Shown here piece after piece: positions 17,840 through 26,693 of a stretch of DNA of 64,000 bases (within the stretch, counting starts at the first letter, position 1; each line of letters starts with the position of its first letter). A program made the position numbers and the translations under genes. The notes under the pieces are model-generated. The model worked only from the letters and a program-made list of their open reading frames with translations, was not told the origin of the DNA and made no database searches. The stretch is from Ancylobacter polymorphus (GTDB lineage Bacteria; Pseudomonadota; Alphaproteobacteria; Rhizobiales; Xanthobacteraceae), in NCBI RefSeq assembly GCF_030813495.1, contig NZ_JAUSUI010000004.1, forward strand, positions 248,001 through 312,000, written 5' to 3'.

Positions 17840-18529
17840 TCAGACCGACAGGAAGCGGGCGACCTTGGCCTCGTCGACATCGGCGCGCCGGTCCTCGTGG
17901 ACGATCTCGCCGTTCTCGATCACCAGCACGCGGTCGGCGATGTCGAGGGCGAAGGACAGCACCTGTTCCGACACCACGATGGACAGCCCGCGCTCGTCGC
18001 GGATGCGCTTCAGCGTGCGGGCCATGTCGCGGATGATGGAGGGCTGGATGCCCTCGGTCGGCTCGTCGAGCAGCAGCACCTTCGGCGCGGTGGCGAGCGC
18101 CCGGGCGATGGCGAGCTGCTGCTGCTGGCCGCCGGAGAGGTTGCCGCCGCGCCGGCCCTTCATTTCCAGGAGCACCGGGAACAGCTCGTAAATGTCGGGC
18201 GGCACCTTGCTTTCGCCGCGCGGGATCAGCCCGGTCTCTATGTTCTCCTGCACCGTCATGGTGGAGAAGATCATGCGGCCCTGCGGCACATAGGCGACGC
18301 CGTTCTTGACGCGCTCATAGCTCTTCAGCCGGGTGATGTCGGTGGCGCCGACGCTCACCGCGCCGCTCTTGGTCGGCACGATGCCCATGAGCGACTTCAT
18401 GAGCGTGGTCTTGCCCATGCCGTTGCGGCCCATGATGGCGATGATCTCATTCGGCGCCACGGTGAAGTTGAGGCCGTGCAGAACCTCGCTCTCGCCATAG
18501 GAGACGTGCAGCCTGGATACGTTCAGCAT
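17840..18529 (-). CDS. urtE: Urea/amide ABC transporter ATP-binding protein UrtE
   Basis: A 229-residue LivF-like ATPase of the high-affinity urea (or urea/short-amide) importer. Walker A is GRNGMGKTT, the ABC signature LSGGQQQ, Walker B LLLDEPTEG, and the H-loop region VVSEQVLS carries a Q in place of the usual His (known in LivF/UrtE types). The IETGLIPRG element is typical of UrtE. It starts 12 bases after urtD and would pair with UrtD under the UrtBC permeases. Confidence 0.95.
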   Translation of the reverse strand: MLNVSRLHVSYGESEVLHGLNFTVAPNEIIAIMGRNGMGKTTLMKSLMGIVPTKSGAVSVGATDITRLKSYERVKNGVAYVPQGRMIFSTMTVQENIETGLIPRGESKVPPDIYELFPVLLEMKGRRGGNLSGGQQQQLAIARALATAPKVLLLDEPTEGIQPSIIRDMARTLKRIRDERGLSIVVSEQVLSFALDIADRVLVIENGEIVHEDRRADVDEAKVARFLSV

Positions 18530-18541
18530 GATCCGCCCCCT

Positions 18542-19309
18542 TTAATGGCCGAGATAGACTTCGATGACCTTCGGGTCCGCCTGGACCTTGGCCATGGAGC
18601 CTTCCGAGAGAATCTTGCCCTGGTGCAGCACCGTGACCTTGTGGGCGATGTCCTCGACGAACTTCATGTCGTGCTCGATCACGATCACCGATCGGTTCTT
18701 GATGATGGTGTTCAGCAGTTCGGCGGTCTTCTTGCGCTCGGAGACGCTCATGCCGGCCACCGGCTCGTCGAGCATCAGGAGTTCCGGGTCCTGGATCAGC
18801 AGCATGCCGATCTCCAGCCACTGCTTCTGGCCGTGCGAGAGATATTCGGCGCGCTGGTCGAGCTGGTCGGCGAGGAAGATGGTCTCGGCCACCTCCTGCA
18901 CCCGCTCCTTCACCGCCCGGTCGCGGCGGAAGGTCAGCGCGCCCGGCACCGAGCGTCCCTTGGGATAGGAGATTTCGAGATTCTCGAAGACGGTGAGGTC
19001 CTCATAGATCGACGGGTTCTGGAACTTGCGTCCCACCCCGGCGCGGACGATCTCGTGCTCCTTCATCCGGGTGAGTTCGCGCTCCTTGAACCGGATCGAG
19101 CCCGTGGTCGCCTTGGTGCGCCCGCAGATGAGGTCGAGCACCGTGGTCTTGCCGGCGCCATTCGGGCCGATGATGACGCGGATTTCGTTCTCGTCGACAT
19201 AGAAGGACAGGTCGTTGACCGCCTTGAACCCGTCGAAGGAGACGGTGAGTCCTTCCACCGCCAGGACGAAGTCCTTGTTCATGGAGTCGGTGATGACTTG
19301 GCTGTTCAT
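18542..19309 (-). CDS. urtD: Urea/amide ABC transporter ATP-binding protein UrtD
   Basis: A 255-residue LivG-like ATPase. Visible are Walker A GPNGAGKTT, the Q-loop GVGRKFQNPSIYEDLTVFEN, an unusual signature LSHGQKQWLEIGM (typical of UrtD, with H for G), Walker B LLMLDEPVAGM and the switch His in VIEHDMKFV. The ATG at 19309 is 11 bases after the urtC stop; an upstream in-frame extension of 70 residues is a shadow of urtC. It is part of urtABCDE-fmdAB. Confidence 0.95.
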   Translation of the reverse strand: MNSQVITDSMNKDFVLAVEGLTVSFDGFKAVNDLSFYVDENEIRVIIGPNGAGKTTVLDLICGRTKATTGSIRFKERELTRMKEHEIVRAGVGRKFQNPSIYEDLTVFENLEISYPKGRSVPGALTFRRDRAVKERVQEVAETIFLADQLDQRAEYLSHGQKQWLEIGMLLIQDPELLMLDEPVAGMSVSERKKTAELLNTIIKNRSVIVIEHDMKFVEDIAHKVTVLHQGKILSEGSMAKVQADPKVIEVYLGH

Positions 19310-19320
19310 GGCTCCGGCTC

Positions 19321-20496
19321 CTATTCGGCGGCGGCGGGGGCGGCCGTCCCGGAGGACGGGGCGGCGGGCGGCGTCGCGGCGGGGGGCGTCGTGCGTCGGG
19401 CCGCGCCGCCGAACAGCGGGCCGAGGCGCGGGGCGATGTAGCTCTGCCAGAGGCCGGCAATGCCGTTCGGGAAGATCAGCACCACGGCGATGAACAGGCC
19501 GCCGAGGCCGAACAGCCACAGTTCAGGGAAGCTTTCGGAGAACGAGGTCTTGGCCCAGTTCACCAGCAGCGTGCCGTAGATGGCGCCGAGGATGGAGAGG
19601 CGGCCGCCCACCGCGGTGTAGATGACCATTTCGATCGACGGCACGATGCCGACGAAGGACGGCGACATGAACCCGACCTGCAGCGCGAACATGGCCCCGC
19701 CAATGCCCGACAGCGCCGCCGCCAGGCAGAAGACGAAGATCTTGAAGCTGGCCACGTCGTAGCCCGAGAAGCGGACCCGGTCCTCCTTGTCGCGCATGGC
19801 GACGAGGATGCGGCCGAGCTTGGACGACTTCACGTAGAAGGCCAGCAGGATGCAGGCGAGCAGCAGGCCGACGCAGACGAAATAGAGGATCGTCTTGGCG
19901 CTGTCGGTGCGGATGTCCCAGCCGTGCAGGGTGCGCAGATCGGTGATGCCGTTAATGCCGCCGGTATAGCCCTGCTGGCCGATGATCAGGATGGTCATGA
20001 TCGCGGCGAGCGCCTGGGTGATAATGGCGAAATACACGCCGCCCACGCGCCGCTTGAACAAAGCGAAGCCGAGGATGAGGGCGAAGAAGGCCGGCACCAG
20101 CACGACGGCGACGGTGGAAAAGGCGAAGCTCTTGAAGGGTTCCCAGAACCAGGGCAGGGCGGTGATCTGGTTCCAGTCCATGAAGTCCGGAATGCCGGGC
20201 GTGGTCTGGATCTTGGTGTTCTCGACGCTGGAGGCTTCCAGCTTGAGGAACATGGCCATGCAGTAGCCGCCGAGACCGAAGAACACGCCCTGGCCGAGCG
20301 AAAGAATGCCGGCATAGCCCCAGCACAGCACAAGGCCGAGCGCGACGAAGGCGTAGGTGAGGTACTTGCCGACGAATTGCAGGCGGAAATTGTCCAGCGC
20401 CAGCGGAAGCACGACGAGGAGGATGAAGGCCAGGATCGCGATCCCGATCATGTCCTGCGGGCGCAGGAAGAAGGTGCGGCCGGATGACTTGCTCAT
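19321..20496 (-). CDS. urtC: Urea/amide ABC transporter permease UrtC
   Basis: A 391-residue LivM-like inner-membrane permease with about ten membrane segments. Recognisable are CWGYAGILSLGQGVFFGLGGY, GQQGYTGGINGITDL, AMRDKEDRVRFSGYDV and AVGGRLSILGAIYGTLLVN. The last ~30 residues are an Ala/Pro/Thr-rich tail beyond the usual end. It begins 10 bases after urtB and forms the membrane pore with UrtB. Confidence 0.95.
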   Translation of the reverse strand: MSKSSGRTFFLRPQDMIGIAILAFILLVVLPLALDNFRLQFVGKYLTYAFVALGLVLCWGYAGILSLGQGVFFGLGGYCMAMFLKLEASSVENTKIQTTPGIPDFMDWNQITALPWFWEPFKSFAFSTVAVVLVPAFFALILGFALFKRRVGGVYFAIITQALAAIMTILIIGQQGYTGGINGITDLRTLHGWDIRTDSAKTILYFVCVGLLLACILLAFYVKSSKLGRILVAMRDKEDRVRFSGYDVASFKIFVFCLAAALSGIGGAMFALQVGFMSPSFVGIVPSIEMVIYTAVGGRLSILGAIYGTLLVNWAKTSFSESFPELWLFGLGGLFIAVVLIFPNGIAGLWQSYIAPRLGPLFGGAARRTTPPAATPPAAPSSGTAAPAAAE

Positions 20497-20506
20497 ATGC
20501 GCCTCC

Positions 20507-21433
20507 TCAGCGACGGACCTTGATGACGAACAGGCCCTGCGGCCGCAGCATCAGGATGATGACCACGCCGAGCAGCGTGAGGACCTTGGCCATCGAACCG
20601 GAGAGGAAGAACTCCATGGTCGACTGGGCCTGCGAGATGGTGAAGGCGGAGGCGATGGTGCCGAGCAGGCTCTGCGCGCCGCCGAAGACGACGACCAGGA
20701 AGGTGTCGACGATGTAGAGCTGGCCGGAGGTCGGGCCGGTCGAGCCGATCATGGTGAAGGCCGAGCCGGCCACGCCGGCGATGCCGCAGCCGAGGCCGAA
20801 AGTATAGCGGTCGATCTTCTCGGTATTGATGCCGACGGCGCCGGCCATGACGCGGTTCTGCACCACGGCGCGCACCTGCTTGCCCCAGGCCGACTTGTAC
20901 ATCAGCAGGGCGACGGCCACGGTGATGGCGATGGTGAGGCCCATGACGAACAGGCCGTTGATCTGCACTTCGATCGAGTCGGTGAGCGAGATCGAGCCCA
21001 TCATCCAGTTCGGCAGTTCCACGCCCACTTCGCGCGGGCCGAAGACGGAGCGGTAGACCTGCTGAAGAATGAGGCTGAGGCCCCAGGTGGCGAGCAGCGT
21101 GTCGAGCGGGCGCTTGTACAGGCGCCGGATCATCAGCCATTCCACCGCCATGCCGAGCGCGCCGGCGGCGAAAAAGGCGAGCACCATGGCGACAAAGAAA
21201 TAGGCGCCGAACAGGCCCGGCACATAATTCAGGAAGAATTGAGATGTAAAATAGGTGACATAGGCGCCGAGAATCATGAATTCGCCATGCGCCATGTTGA
21301 TGACGCCCATCTGGCCGAAGATGATGGCGAGGCCGAGCGCCATGAGCACGAAGACCGAGAATAGGATGAGGCCGGCGAAGCCCTGCATCACGAAAATCGA
21401 GCCGAGTTCGGCCAGCGAATAGTCAGCGAACAT
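20507..21433 (-). CDS. urtB: Urea/amide ABC transporter permease UrtB
   Basis: A 308-residue LivH-like permease. Family marks are GLAIIFGQMGVINMAHGEFMILGAY, the ATWGLSLILQQVYRSVFGP block, VRAVVQNRVMAGAVGINTEKID and the C-terminal MLRPQGLF. It follows urtA after a 98-base gap carrying a stable stem-loop, consistent with higher expression of the binding protein than of the membrane subunits. Confidence 0.95.
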   Translation of the reverse strand: MFADYSLAELGSIFVMQGFAGLILFSVFVLMALGLAIIFGQMGVINMAHGEFMILGAYVTYFTSQFFLNYVPGLFGAYFFVAMVLAFFAAGALGMAVEWLMIRRLYKRPLDTLLATWGLSLILQQVYRSVFGPREVGVELPNWMMGSISLTDSIEVQINGLFVMGLTIAITVAVALLMYKSAWGKQVRAVVQNRVMAGAVGINTEKIDRYTFGLGCGIAGVAGSAFTMIGSTGPTSGQLYIVDTFLVVVFGGAQSLLGTIASAFTISQAQSTMEFFLSGSMAKVLTLLGVVIILMLRPQGLFVIKVRR

Positions 21434-21488
21434 TCAACAATCCCCCGGCGGGCGCGCGAGCGCGCGCTTGGCATCAACGGCGTGAAGT

Positions 21489-21515
21489 CCCGGAGAGGGC
21501 GCGGCCCTCTCCGGG
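21489..21515. other. Stem-loop between urtA and urtB
   Basis: CCCGGAGAGGGC pairs perfectly with GCCCTCTCCGGG across GCG. No T-run follows. Structures of this kind after a binding-protein gene commonly slow 3' decay and raise its mRNA level relative to the downstream genes. Confidence 0.6.
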
Positions 21516-21531
21516 TGGGAGCGTCAGCCGA

Positions 21532-22815
21532 TCACTGGTAGCCCTTGGGGAACGGATCGGGCTCGATCAGGTCCGGGGTCTCGAACACCACCTTGAACTG
21601 GCCGTCCGGCTGGGCGAGGCCAACGCGGGTCTTCGACCAGAGGTGATGGTTCGGGTGGATCTTGACGTAGCCTTCCGGCGCCTTGGTGAACTCGATGCCG
21701 GCCGAGGCCTCGGCGATCTTGTCGATGTCGAAGGAGCCGGCCTTCTCGACGGTGAACTTCCACAGCCACGGGCCGAGATAGGCGGCCTGCGTCACGTCGC
21801 CGATCACGGTCTTCTCGCCCCACATCTTCTTGAAGGCGGCGACGAAGTCCTTGTTGTTCGGGTTGTCGAGCGACTGGAAGTACTTCATGCAGCTATAGGC
21901 GCCGGCGAAGTTCTCGCCGCCGATGCCGTCGATCTCGTCCTCGGTGACGGAGATGGTCAGCAGCGTCTGCTTGTTGAGGTCGATGCCGGCGGCCTTGAGC
22001 TGCTTGTAGAAGGCGACGTTGGAGCCGCCGACGACGGCGGCGTAGATCACGTCCGGCTTCTTCAGCTTGATCTTGTTGATGACGGAATTGAACTGGGTGT
22101 GGCCGAGCGGGAAATATTCCTCGCCGACGACCGAGGAGTCCTTGAGATGCCCTTCGATGTGCTTGCGGGCGATCTTCATCGAGGTGCGCGGCCAGATATA
22201 GTCCGAGCCGATGAGGTAGAAGGTCTTTCCGGCCTTGGTCTTCTGTACCCAGTCGAGGCCGGCGAGGATCTGCTGGGTGGCTTCCTGGCCGGTGTAGATG
22301 ACGTTCTTGGACTGCTCAAGGCCTTCATAGAAGGTCGGGTAGTAGAGCATGCCGTTATACTGCTCGACCACCGGCAGCACCGCCTTGCGCGAGGCCGAGG
22401 TCCAGCAGCCCATGATGGCCGCGACCTTGTCGTTGACCAGCAGCTTCTTGGCCTTCTCCGCGAAGGTCGGCCAGTCGGAGGCGCCGTCCTCCTGGATGAA
22501 CTTGATCTTGCGGCCGAGCACGCCGCCCATGGCGTTGATCTGCTCGATCGCCAGCTTTTCCGCCTGCACCGAACCGGTCTCGGAGATGGCCATGGTGCCG
22601 GTCACCGAGTGCAGGATGCCGACAGTGACTTCCGTGTCGGTCACGGCGAGGCCGGTGGTGTTCACCGCCGATGTCGCCGGGGCCTGCGCCTGTGCCGGGG
22701 TGGAAAAAAGACCGGTCGACGCAAGAACAGGCACGGCCGGGAGCGCGGCAATACCCATCAAGAGCTTGCGCCGCGTCGCTGAAAACGTGTTCGTCGGATC
22801 ATTCTTCGAAGACAT
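21532..22815 (-). CDS. urtA: Urea/short-chain amide ABC transporter substrate-binding protein
   Basis: A 427-residue periplasmic binding protein of the UrtA/FmdD type. The leader has a twin-arginine-like TRRKLLMGIAALPAVPVLA followed by an Ala-rich cleavage region. The mature part shows VTVGILHSVTGTMAISE, MGCWTSASRKAVLPVVEQ and LLYPTFYEG-like LYYPTFYEG, all typical. Formamide/urea FmdD-type and urea UrtA-type proteins are close relatives, and the downstream formamidase with no urease in this window makes amides a real alternative to urea. The ATG at 22815 follows GGAGGGG; five upstream in-frame residues are not needed. Confidence 0.94.
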   Translation of the reverse strand: MSSKNDPTNTFSATRRKLLMGIAALPAVPVLASTGLFSTPAQAQAPATSAVNTTGLAVTDTEVTVGILHSVTGTMAISETGSVQAEKLAIEQINAMGGVLGRKIKFIQEDGASDWPTFAEKAKKLLVNDKVAAIMGCWTSASRKAVLPVVEQYNGMLYYPTFYEGLEQSKNVIYTGQEATQQILAGLDWVQKTKAGKTFYLIGSDYIWPRTSMKIARKHIEGHLKDSSVVGEEYFPLGHTQFNSVINKIKLKKPDVIYAAVVGGSNVAFYKQLKAAGIDLNKQTLLTISVTEDEIDGIGGENFAGAYSCMKYFQSLDNPNNKDFVAAFKKMWGEKTVIGDVTQAAYLGPWLWKFTVEKAGSFDIDKIAEASAGIEFTKAPEGYVKIHPNHHLWSKTRVGLAQPDGQFKVVFETPDLIEPDPFPKGYQ

Positions 22816-23270
22816 ACGATTCCCCTCCACGGGTTTGACGTGGCCTCAACAAGCTTCTCTTGTGCTTGCATTGGCCGGATCGTGGCGGTCGATGTCGCGA
22901 TGCAGCAATACGTCGATTGACGTATAGGGGAAACGTCGTCGCTCCTGCACAGTGAAGGCGAGAATGGGATCGTGTTTCCGACGCGAAGGTTTTTCCATCG
23001 TGTCGGGCAGATTTTTTCGCGCGCGCGCGAGATAACAGTAGAGAAGTTGAACGAATTCGATGCCGGTTAGCCCGATTATTGGGCATTTCATGCTGTGCTG
23101 ATGGATCGGAAGGTAATCTAATGCAGGGGAATTCGTCGTATTAATTTATGAGCGGGCTGTCCGGCGAGTGGAATGATTTATGCTTGGGGGGTAGTGTCGG
23201 CGCGGGTGGCAGCCTTCCGCCGACGCGGTGCAACAACACGAAAAGCCCTGGGGAGGGTGAGCACGGAAGC
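22816..23270. other. Divergent control region between urtA and the permease-kinase gene
   Basis: A 455-base, AT-richer stretch between two divergent operons that should hold both promoters. It contains the inverted repeat at 22908-22925, a GC-alternating run near 23018-23031, and a GCCC-N7-GGGC repeat near 23072. I could not place convincing -35/-10 or -24/-12 boxes. The frame extending the kinase upstream to 23148 has no clear support. Confidence 0.55.
22908..22925. promoter_or_regulatory. Inverted repeat ATACGTC-GATT-GACGTAT, candidate response-regulator site
   Basis: Perfect 7-base arms around 4 bases, 93 bases upstream of urtA and on the urtA side of the divergent region. NarL/FixJ-type regulators bind short dyads of this size, and a LuxR-type response regulator is encoded just beyond the kinase. 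The link is inference from position. Confidence 0.45.
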
Positions 23271-26200
23271 ATGTCTGGCGTTGGCACGGCGAGGCACACC
23301 CCCATGGCGGCGGAGCAGAAGATTGTTCGCGTTCGGCGTCGCTACAATCAGTGGGTCGTCAACGAGACGCTGGAGGATTACGCGCTTCGCTTCACGGCCA
23401 AGAGCGCGCGCCGCTGGTCGGCGCTTCGCGTTGCCAATACCGCGCTTGGCGCGGTGTCTTTCCTCGCATTGGAGGCCATCGGCGGCGCGATCACGCTCGC
23501 CTATGGCTTTGAAAATGCGGTGGCGGCGATCCTTGTCGTCTGCGTCGTCATCTTCGCCGCCGGCCTGCCGATCAGCTATTACGCCGCCAAGTTCGGTGTC
23601 GACATCGACCTGCTGACCCGTGGCGCCGGCTTCGGCTATATCGGCTCGACGCTGACCTCGCTCATCTACGCCTCCTTCACCTATCTGTTCTTCGCCATCG
23701 AGGCGGCGATCATGGCGCTGGCGCTGGAGATGTGCTTCGGCGTGCCGCTGATGGTGGGCTATTTCATCAGCGCCCTGGTGGTGATCCCGCTGGTGACGCA
23801 CGGCATCACTTTCATCAGCCGGTTCCAGCTCTGGACCCAGCCGGTCTGGCTGGTGCTGAACATCATCCCCTTCGTGTTCATCCTCGCCCTCGACGACAAC
23901 CCTTTCGCCGGCTGGACCGCCTATACTGGCCGCTTCGGCCATCCCGACGGCTCCTTCGATCTCGTGCTGTTCGGTACGGCGACGACGGTGGTGTTCGCGC
24001 TGGTCGCGCAGATCGGCGAGCAGGTGGATTTCCTGCGTTTCCTGCCGCGCCGGGCACCCGGGCGCACCGAGGCACGGCGGAATGCGCTGTGGTGGGTGGC
24101 ACTGCTCAGCGCCGGACCGGGCTGGATCATCCCCGGCGGCATCAAGATGCTGGGCGGTTCGTTTCTGGCCTATTTCGCCGTCACCCAGGGCATTCCGTTC
24201 CTGCACGCGGCCGAGCCGACCCAGATGTATCTGGTGGCGTTCAAGACCGTGTTCTCGCCCGAGGTCGCGCTGGCCTTCACCGGGGTGTTCGTCATCCTCG
24301 CCCAGCTGAAGATCAATGTGACGAATTCCTATGCCGGCTCGATCGCCTGGTCGAACTTTTTCTCCCGGCTCACCCACAGCCATCCGGGCCGGGTAGTGTG
24401 GCTGGTGTTCAACGTCACCATTGCGCTGATGCTGATGGCGCTCGGCATCTACAAGGTGCTGGAGCAGATCCTCGGCCTCTACGCCATCGTCGCCGTGGCC
24501 TGGGTGGCGGCGCTGGTGGCGGATCTCGTGGTCAACAAGCCCATGGGCTGGAGCCCGCCGGGCATCGAGTTCAAACGGGCGCATCTCTATGACATCAACC
24601 CCGTCGGCGTCGGCGCGCTGCTGGCCGGCACGCTGGTGGGCGTCATCGCCTTCGCCGGCTTTCTCGGCCCGGCGCTGAAGGCCTTCGCGCCGTTCCTCGC
24701 TCTGGTGGTGTCCTTCGTCACCGCCGCGGGCATCGCCTATGCCACGGGCGGGCGCTACTACATCGCGCGGCGGACGGCGAAGAACTGGGAAGCGCGCCAC
24801 ACGCTCAAATGCTGCATCTGTGAGCACAAATTCGAGCCGGAGGACATGGCGCACTGCCCGGTCTATGCCGGGCCGATCTGCTCGCTGTGCTGCTCGCTCG
24901 ATGCGCGCTGCAACGATCGCTGCAAGGAGGAAGCGCGCTTCCCCGACCAGATTCTGGCGGCGCTGCGGGCGACGCTGCCGGCCTGGATGGTGACGCAGCT
25001 CAATTCCCGCCTCGGCCATTATATCGGCGTGATGGCGCTGCTGGCGACCGTCATCGGCGGCATATTGGGCGTGATCTATTTCCAGTCGACCTTCGCCCCG
25101 CCGGATCAGGCGGAGACGGTCGGCAATGTGCTGTTCACGCTCTACTTCATCCTGCTCATCATCGCCGGCGTCGCCGCCTGGCTGTTCGTGCTGGCGCAGG
25201 AAAGCCGGCGGGTGGCGCAGGAGGAGAGCAACCGCCAGACCGCGCTGCTGATGCGCGAGATCGAGGCGCATAAGCGCACCGACGCCAAGCTGCAAAAGGC
25301 GAAGGAGGCGGCCGAAGCCGCCAATCTCGCCAAGAGCCGCTATGTCGTCGGCATCAGCCACGAATTGCGCACCCCGCTCAACGCCATTCTCGGCTATGCC
25401 CAGCTGCTGGAGCGCGATGTCGCCATTCCCCCGCACCGGCGCGACGCCATCCGCGTGGTGCGCCGCTCCGCCGAGCATCTCTCCGGCCTGATCGACGGAC
25501 TGCTCGACATTTCCAAGATCGAGGCGGGCCGGCTCTATCTCACCCGCGACGAGGTGCGGATCGGCGAGTTTCTCGACCAGCTGGTCGACATGTTCCGGCT
25601 GCAGGCGACCGCCAAGGGCATCGATTTCGTCTATGTGCGGCCGGAGCGCCTTCCGGCCGTGGTGTTCACCGACGAGAAGCGGCTGCGGCAGATCCTCATC
25701 AATCTGCTGTCCAATGCCATCAAGTTCACCGACCGTGGCCGGGTGGCGCTGCGCGTTTCCTATCGCAACCAGGTGGCGGAGTTCGAGATCGAGGACAGCG
25801 GCATCGGCATTCCCGCCGCCGACCACAAGCGCATTTTCGAGCCGTTCGAGCGGGGGGAACGAGCCGGCACCTATTCCACCGCCGGCATCGGCCTCGGCCT
25901 CACCATCACCAAGCTGCTCACCGAGATCATGGGCGGGGAAATCTCGCTGAAATCGGCGCCGGGGGAGGGCAGCGTCTTCCGCGTCAAGATGATGCTGTCG
26001 GAGGTGACCAACCCCTCGCGCCTCGGCCCGATCCAGCACCGCCACATCGCCGGCTATACCGGCCAGCGCCGCACCGTGCTGGTGGCCGATGACGATGTCG
26101 CCCATCGCGACCTCATGCATGAATTGCTGGTGCCGCTTGGATTCACCGTGCTCGCCGCCGCCGATGGGGTGCAGGCGCTGGACATGGTGCGCGAATGGGA

Positions 26201-26693
26201 GCCGGACCTCCTGCTGCTCGACATCTCCATGCCGGGACTGAATGGCTGGGAGGTGGTGCGGCAGCTGCGTGACGAAGGCTTCGGCCGGCTGCGCATCATC
26301 ATGATCTCGGCCAATGCCGGAGAAATCCATGGCGACGGCCTCGCCCAGCATGACGACCATCTGGTCAAGCCGGTGCATCTGCGCACGCTGCTGGAAAAGA
26401 TGGCGGCGCTGCTCGACCTCGAATGGGTGGGCGATGGTGAACTCGCGGCGCTGGCCGCCGGCGAGGCCGCCAAGCCGGGCGAATTGCGGGCACCGGCCGG
26501 CGTGCATCTCGACGATCTGATGAAGCTGGGGGAGATCGGCTATGTGCGCGGCATCCAGGCCAAGCTGCGGGAGATCGAAAGCGCCTCGCCCGACAGCAAG
26601 GCCTTCGTCGCCCATATGCGCGAGCTGATGGAAACCTTCGATCTCAAGCAATACATGTCCGTTCTGGAGGCGATGCGCGCCAATGATGCCTAG
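23271..26693 (+). CDS. NCS1-type permease fused to a hybrid histidine kinase/receiver
   Basis: About 1,140 residues. The first ~500 form an NCS1 (nucleobase/allantoin/hydantoin-type) permease module, with ALRFTAKSARRWS, the LTRGAGFGYIGS helix and AQLKINVTNSYAGSIAWSNF. A cysteine-rich insert follows (about 514-550, ten Cys including CCIC and CSLCC), then two membrane helices and a coiled coil. The kinase has H697 in ISHELRTPLNAILGY and an ATPase domain with NLLSNAIKFTD, DSGIGIP and GIGLGLT. A receiver domain carries D984 in LLLLDISMPG, plus a helical tail. Similar permease-kinases sense their ligand at the membrane. It is divergent from urtA-fmdB and overlaps the response regulator by 11 bases. 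Starts at 23304 or 23148 remain possible. Confidence 0.9.
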   Translation: MSGVGTARHTPMAAEQKIVRVRRRYNQWVVNETLEDYALRFTAKSARRWSALRVANTALGAVSFLALEAIGGAITLAYGFENAVAAILVVCVVIFAAGLPISYYAAKFGVDIDLLTRGAGFGYIGSTLTSLIYASFTYLFFAIEAAIMALALEMCFGVPLMVGYFISALVVIPLVTHGITFISRFQLWTQPVWLVLNIIPFVFILALDDNPFAGWTAYTGRFGHPDGSFDLVLFGTATTVVFALVAQIGEQVDFLRFLPRRAPGRTEARRNALWWVALLSAGPGWIIPGGIKMLGGSFLAYFAVTQGIPFLHAAEPTQMYLVAFKTVFSPEVALAFTGVFVILAQLKINVTNSYAGSIAWSNFFSRLTHSHPGRVVWLVFNVTIALMLMALGIYKVLEQILGLYAIVAVAWVAALVADLVVNKPMGWSPPGIEFKRAHLYDINPVGVGALLAGTLVGVIAFAGFLGPALKAFAPFLALVVSFVTAAGIAYATGGRYYIARRTAKNWEARHTLKCCICEHKFEPEDMAHCPVYAGPICSLCCSLDARCNDRCKEEARFPDQILAALRATLPAWMVTQLNSRLGHYIGVMALLATVIGGILGVIYFQSTFAPPDQAETVGNVLFTLYFILLIIAGVAAWLFVLAQESRRVAQEESNRQTALLMREIEAHKRTDAKLQKAKEAAEAANLAKSRYVVGISHELRTPLNAILGYAQLLERDVAIPPHRRDAIRVVRRSAEHLSGLIDGLLDISKIEAGRLYLTRDEVRIGEFLDQLVDMFRLQATAKGIDFVYVRPERLPAVVFTDEKRLRQILINLLSNAIKFTDRGRVALRVSYRNQVAEFEIEDSGIGIPAADHKRIFEPFERGERAGTYSTAGIGLGLTITKLLTEIMGGEISLKSAPGEGSVFRVKMMLSEVTNPSRLGPIQHRHIAGYTGQRRTVLVADDDVAHRDLMHELLVPLGFTVLAAADGVQALDMVREWEPDLLLLDISMPGLNGWEVVRQLRDEGFGRLRIIMISANAGEIHGDGLAQHDDHLVKPVHLRTLLEKMAALLDLEWVGDGELAALAAGEAAKPGELRAPAGVHLDDLMKLGEIGYVRGIQAKLREIESASPDSKAFVAHMRELMETFDLKQYMSVLEAMRANDA

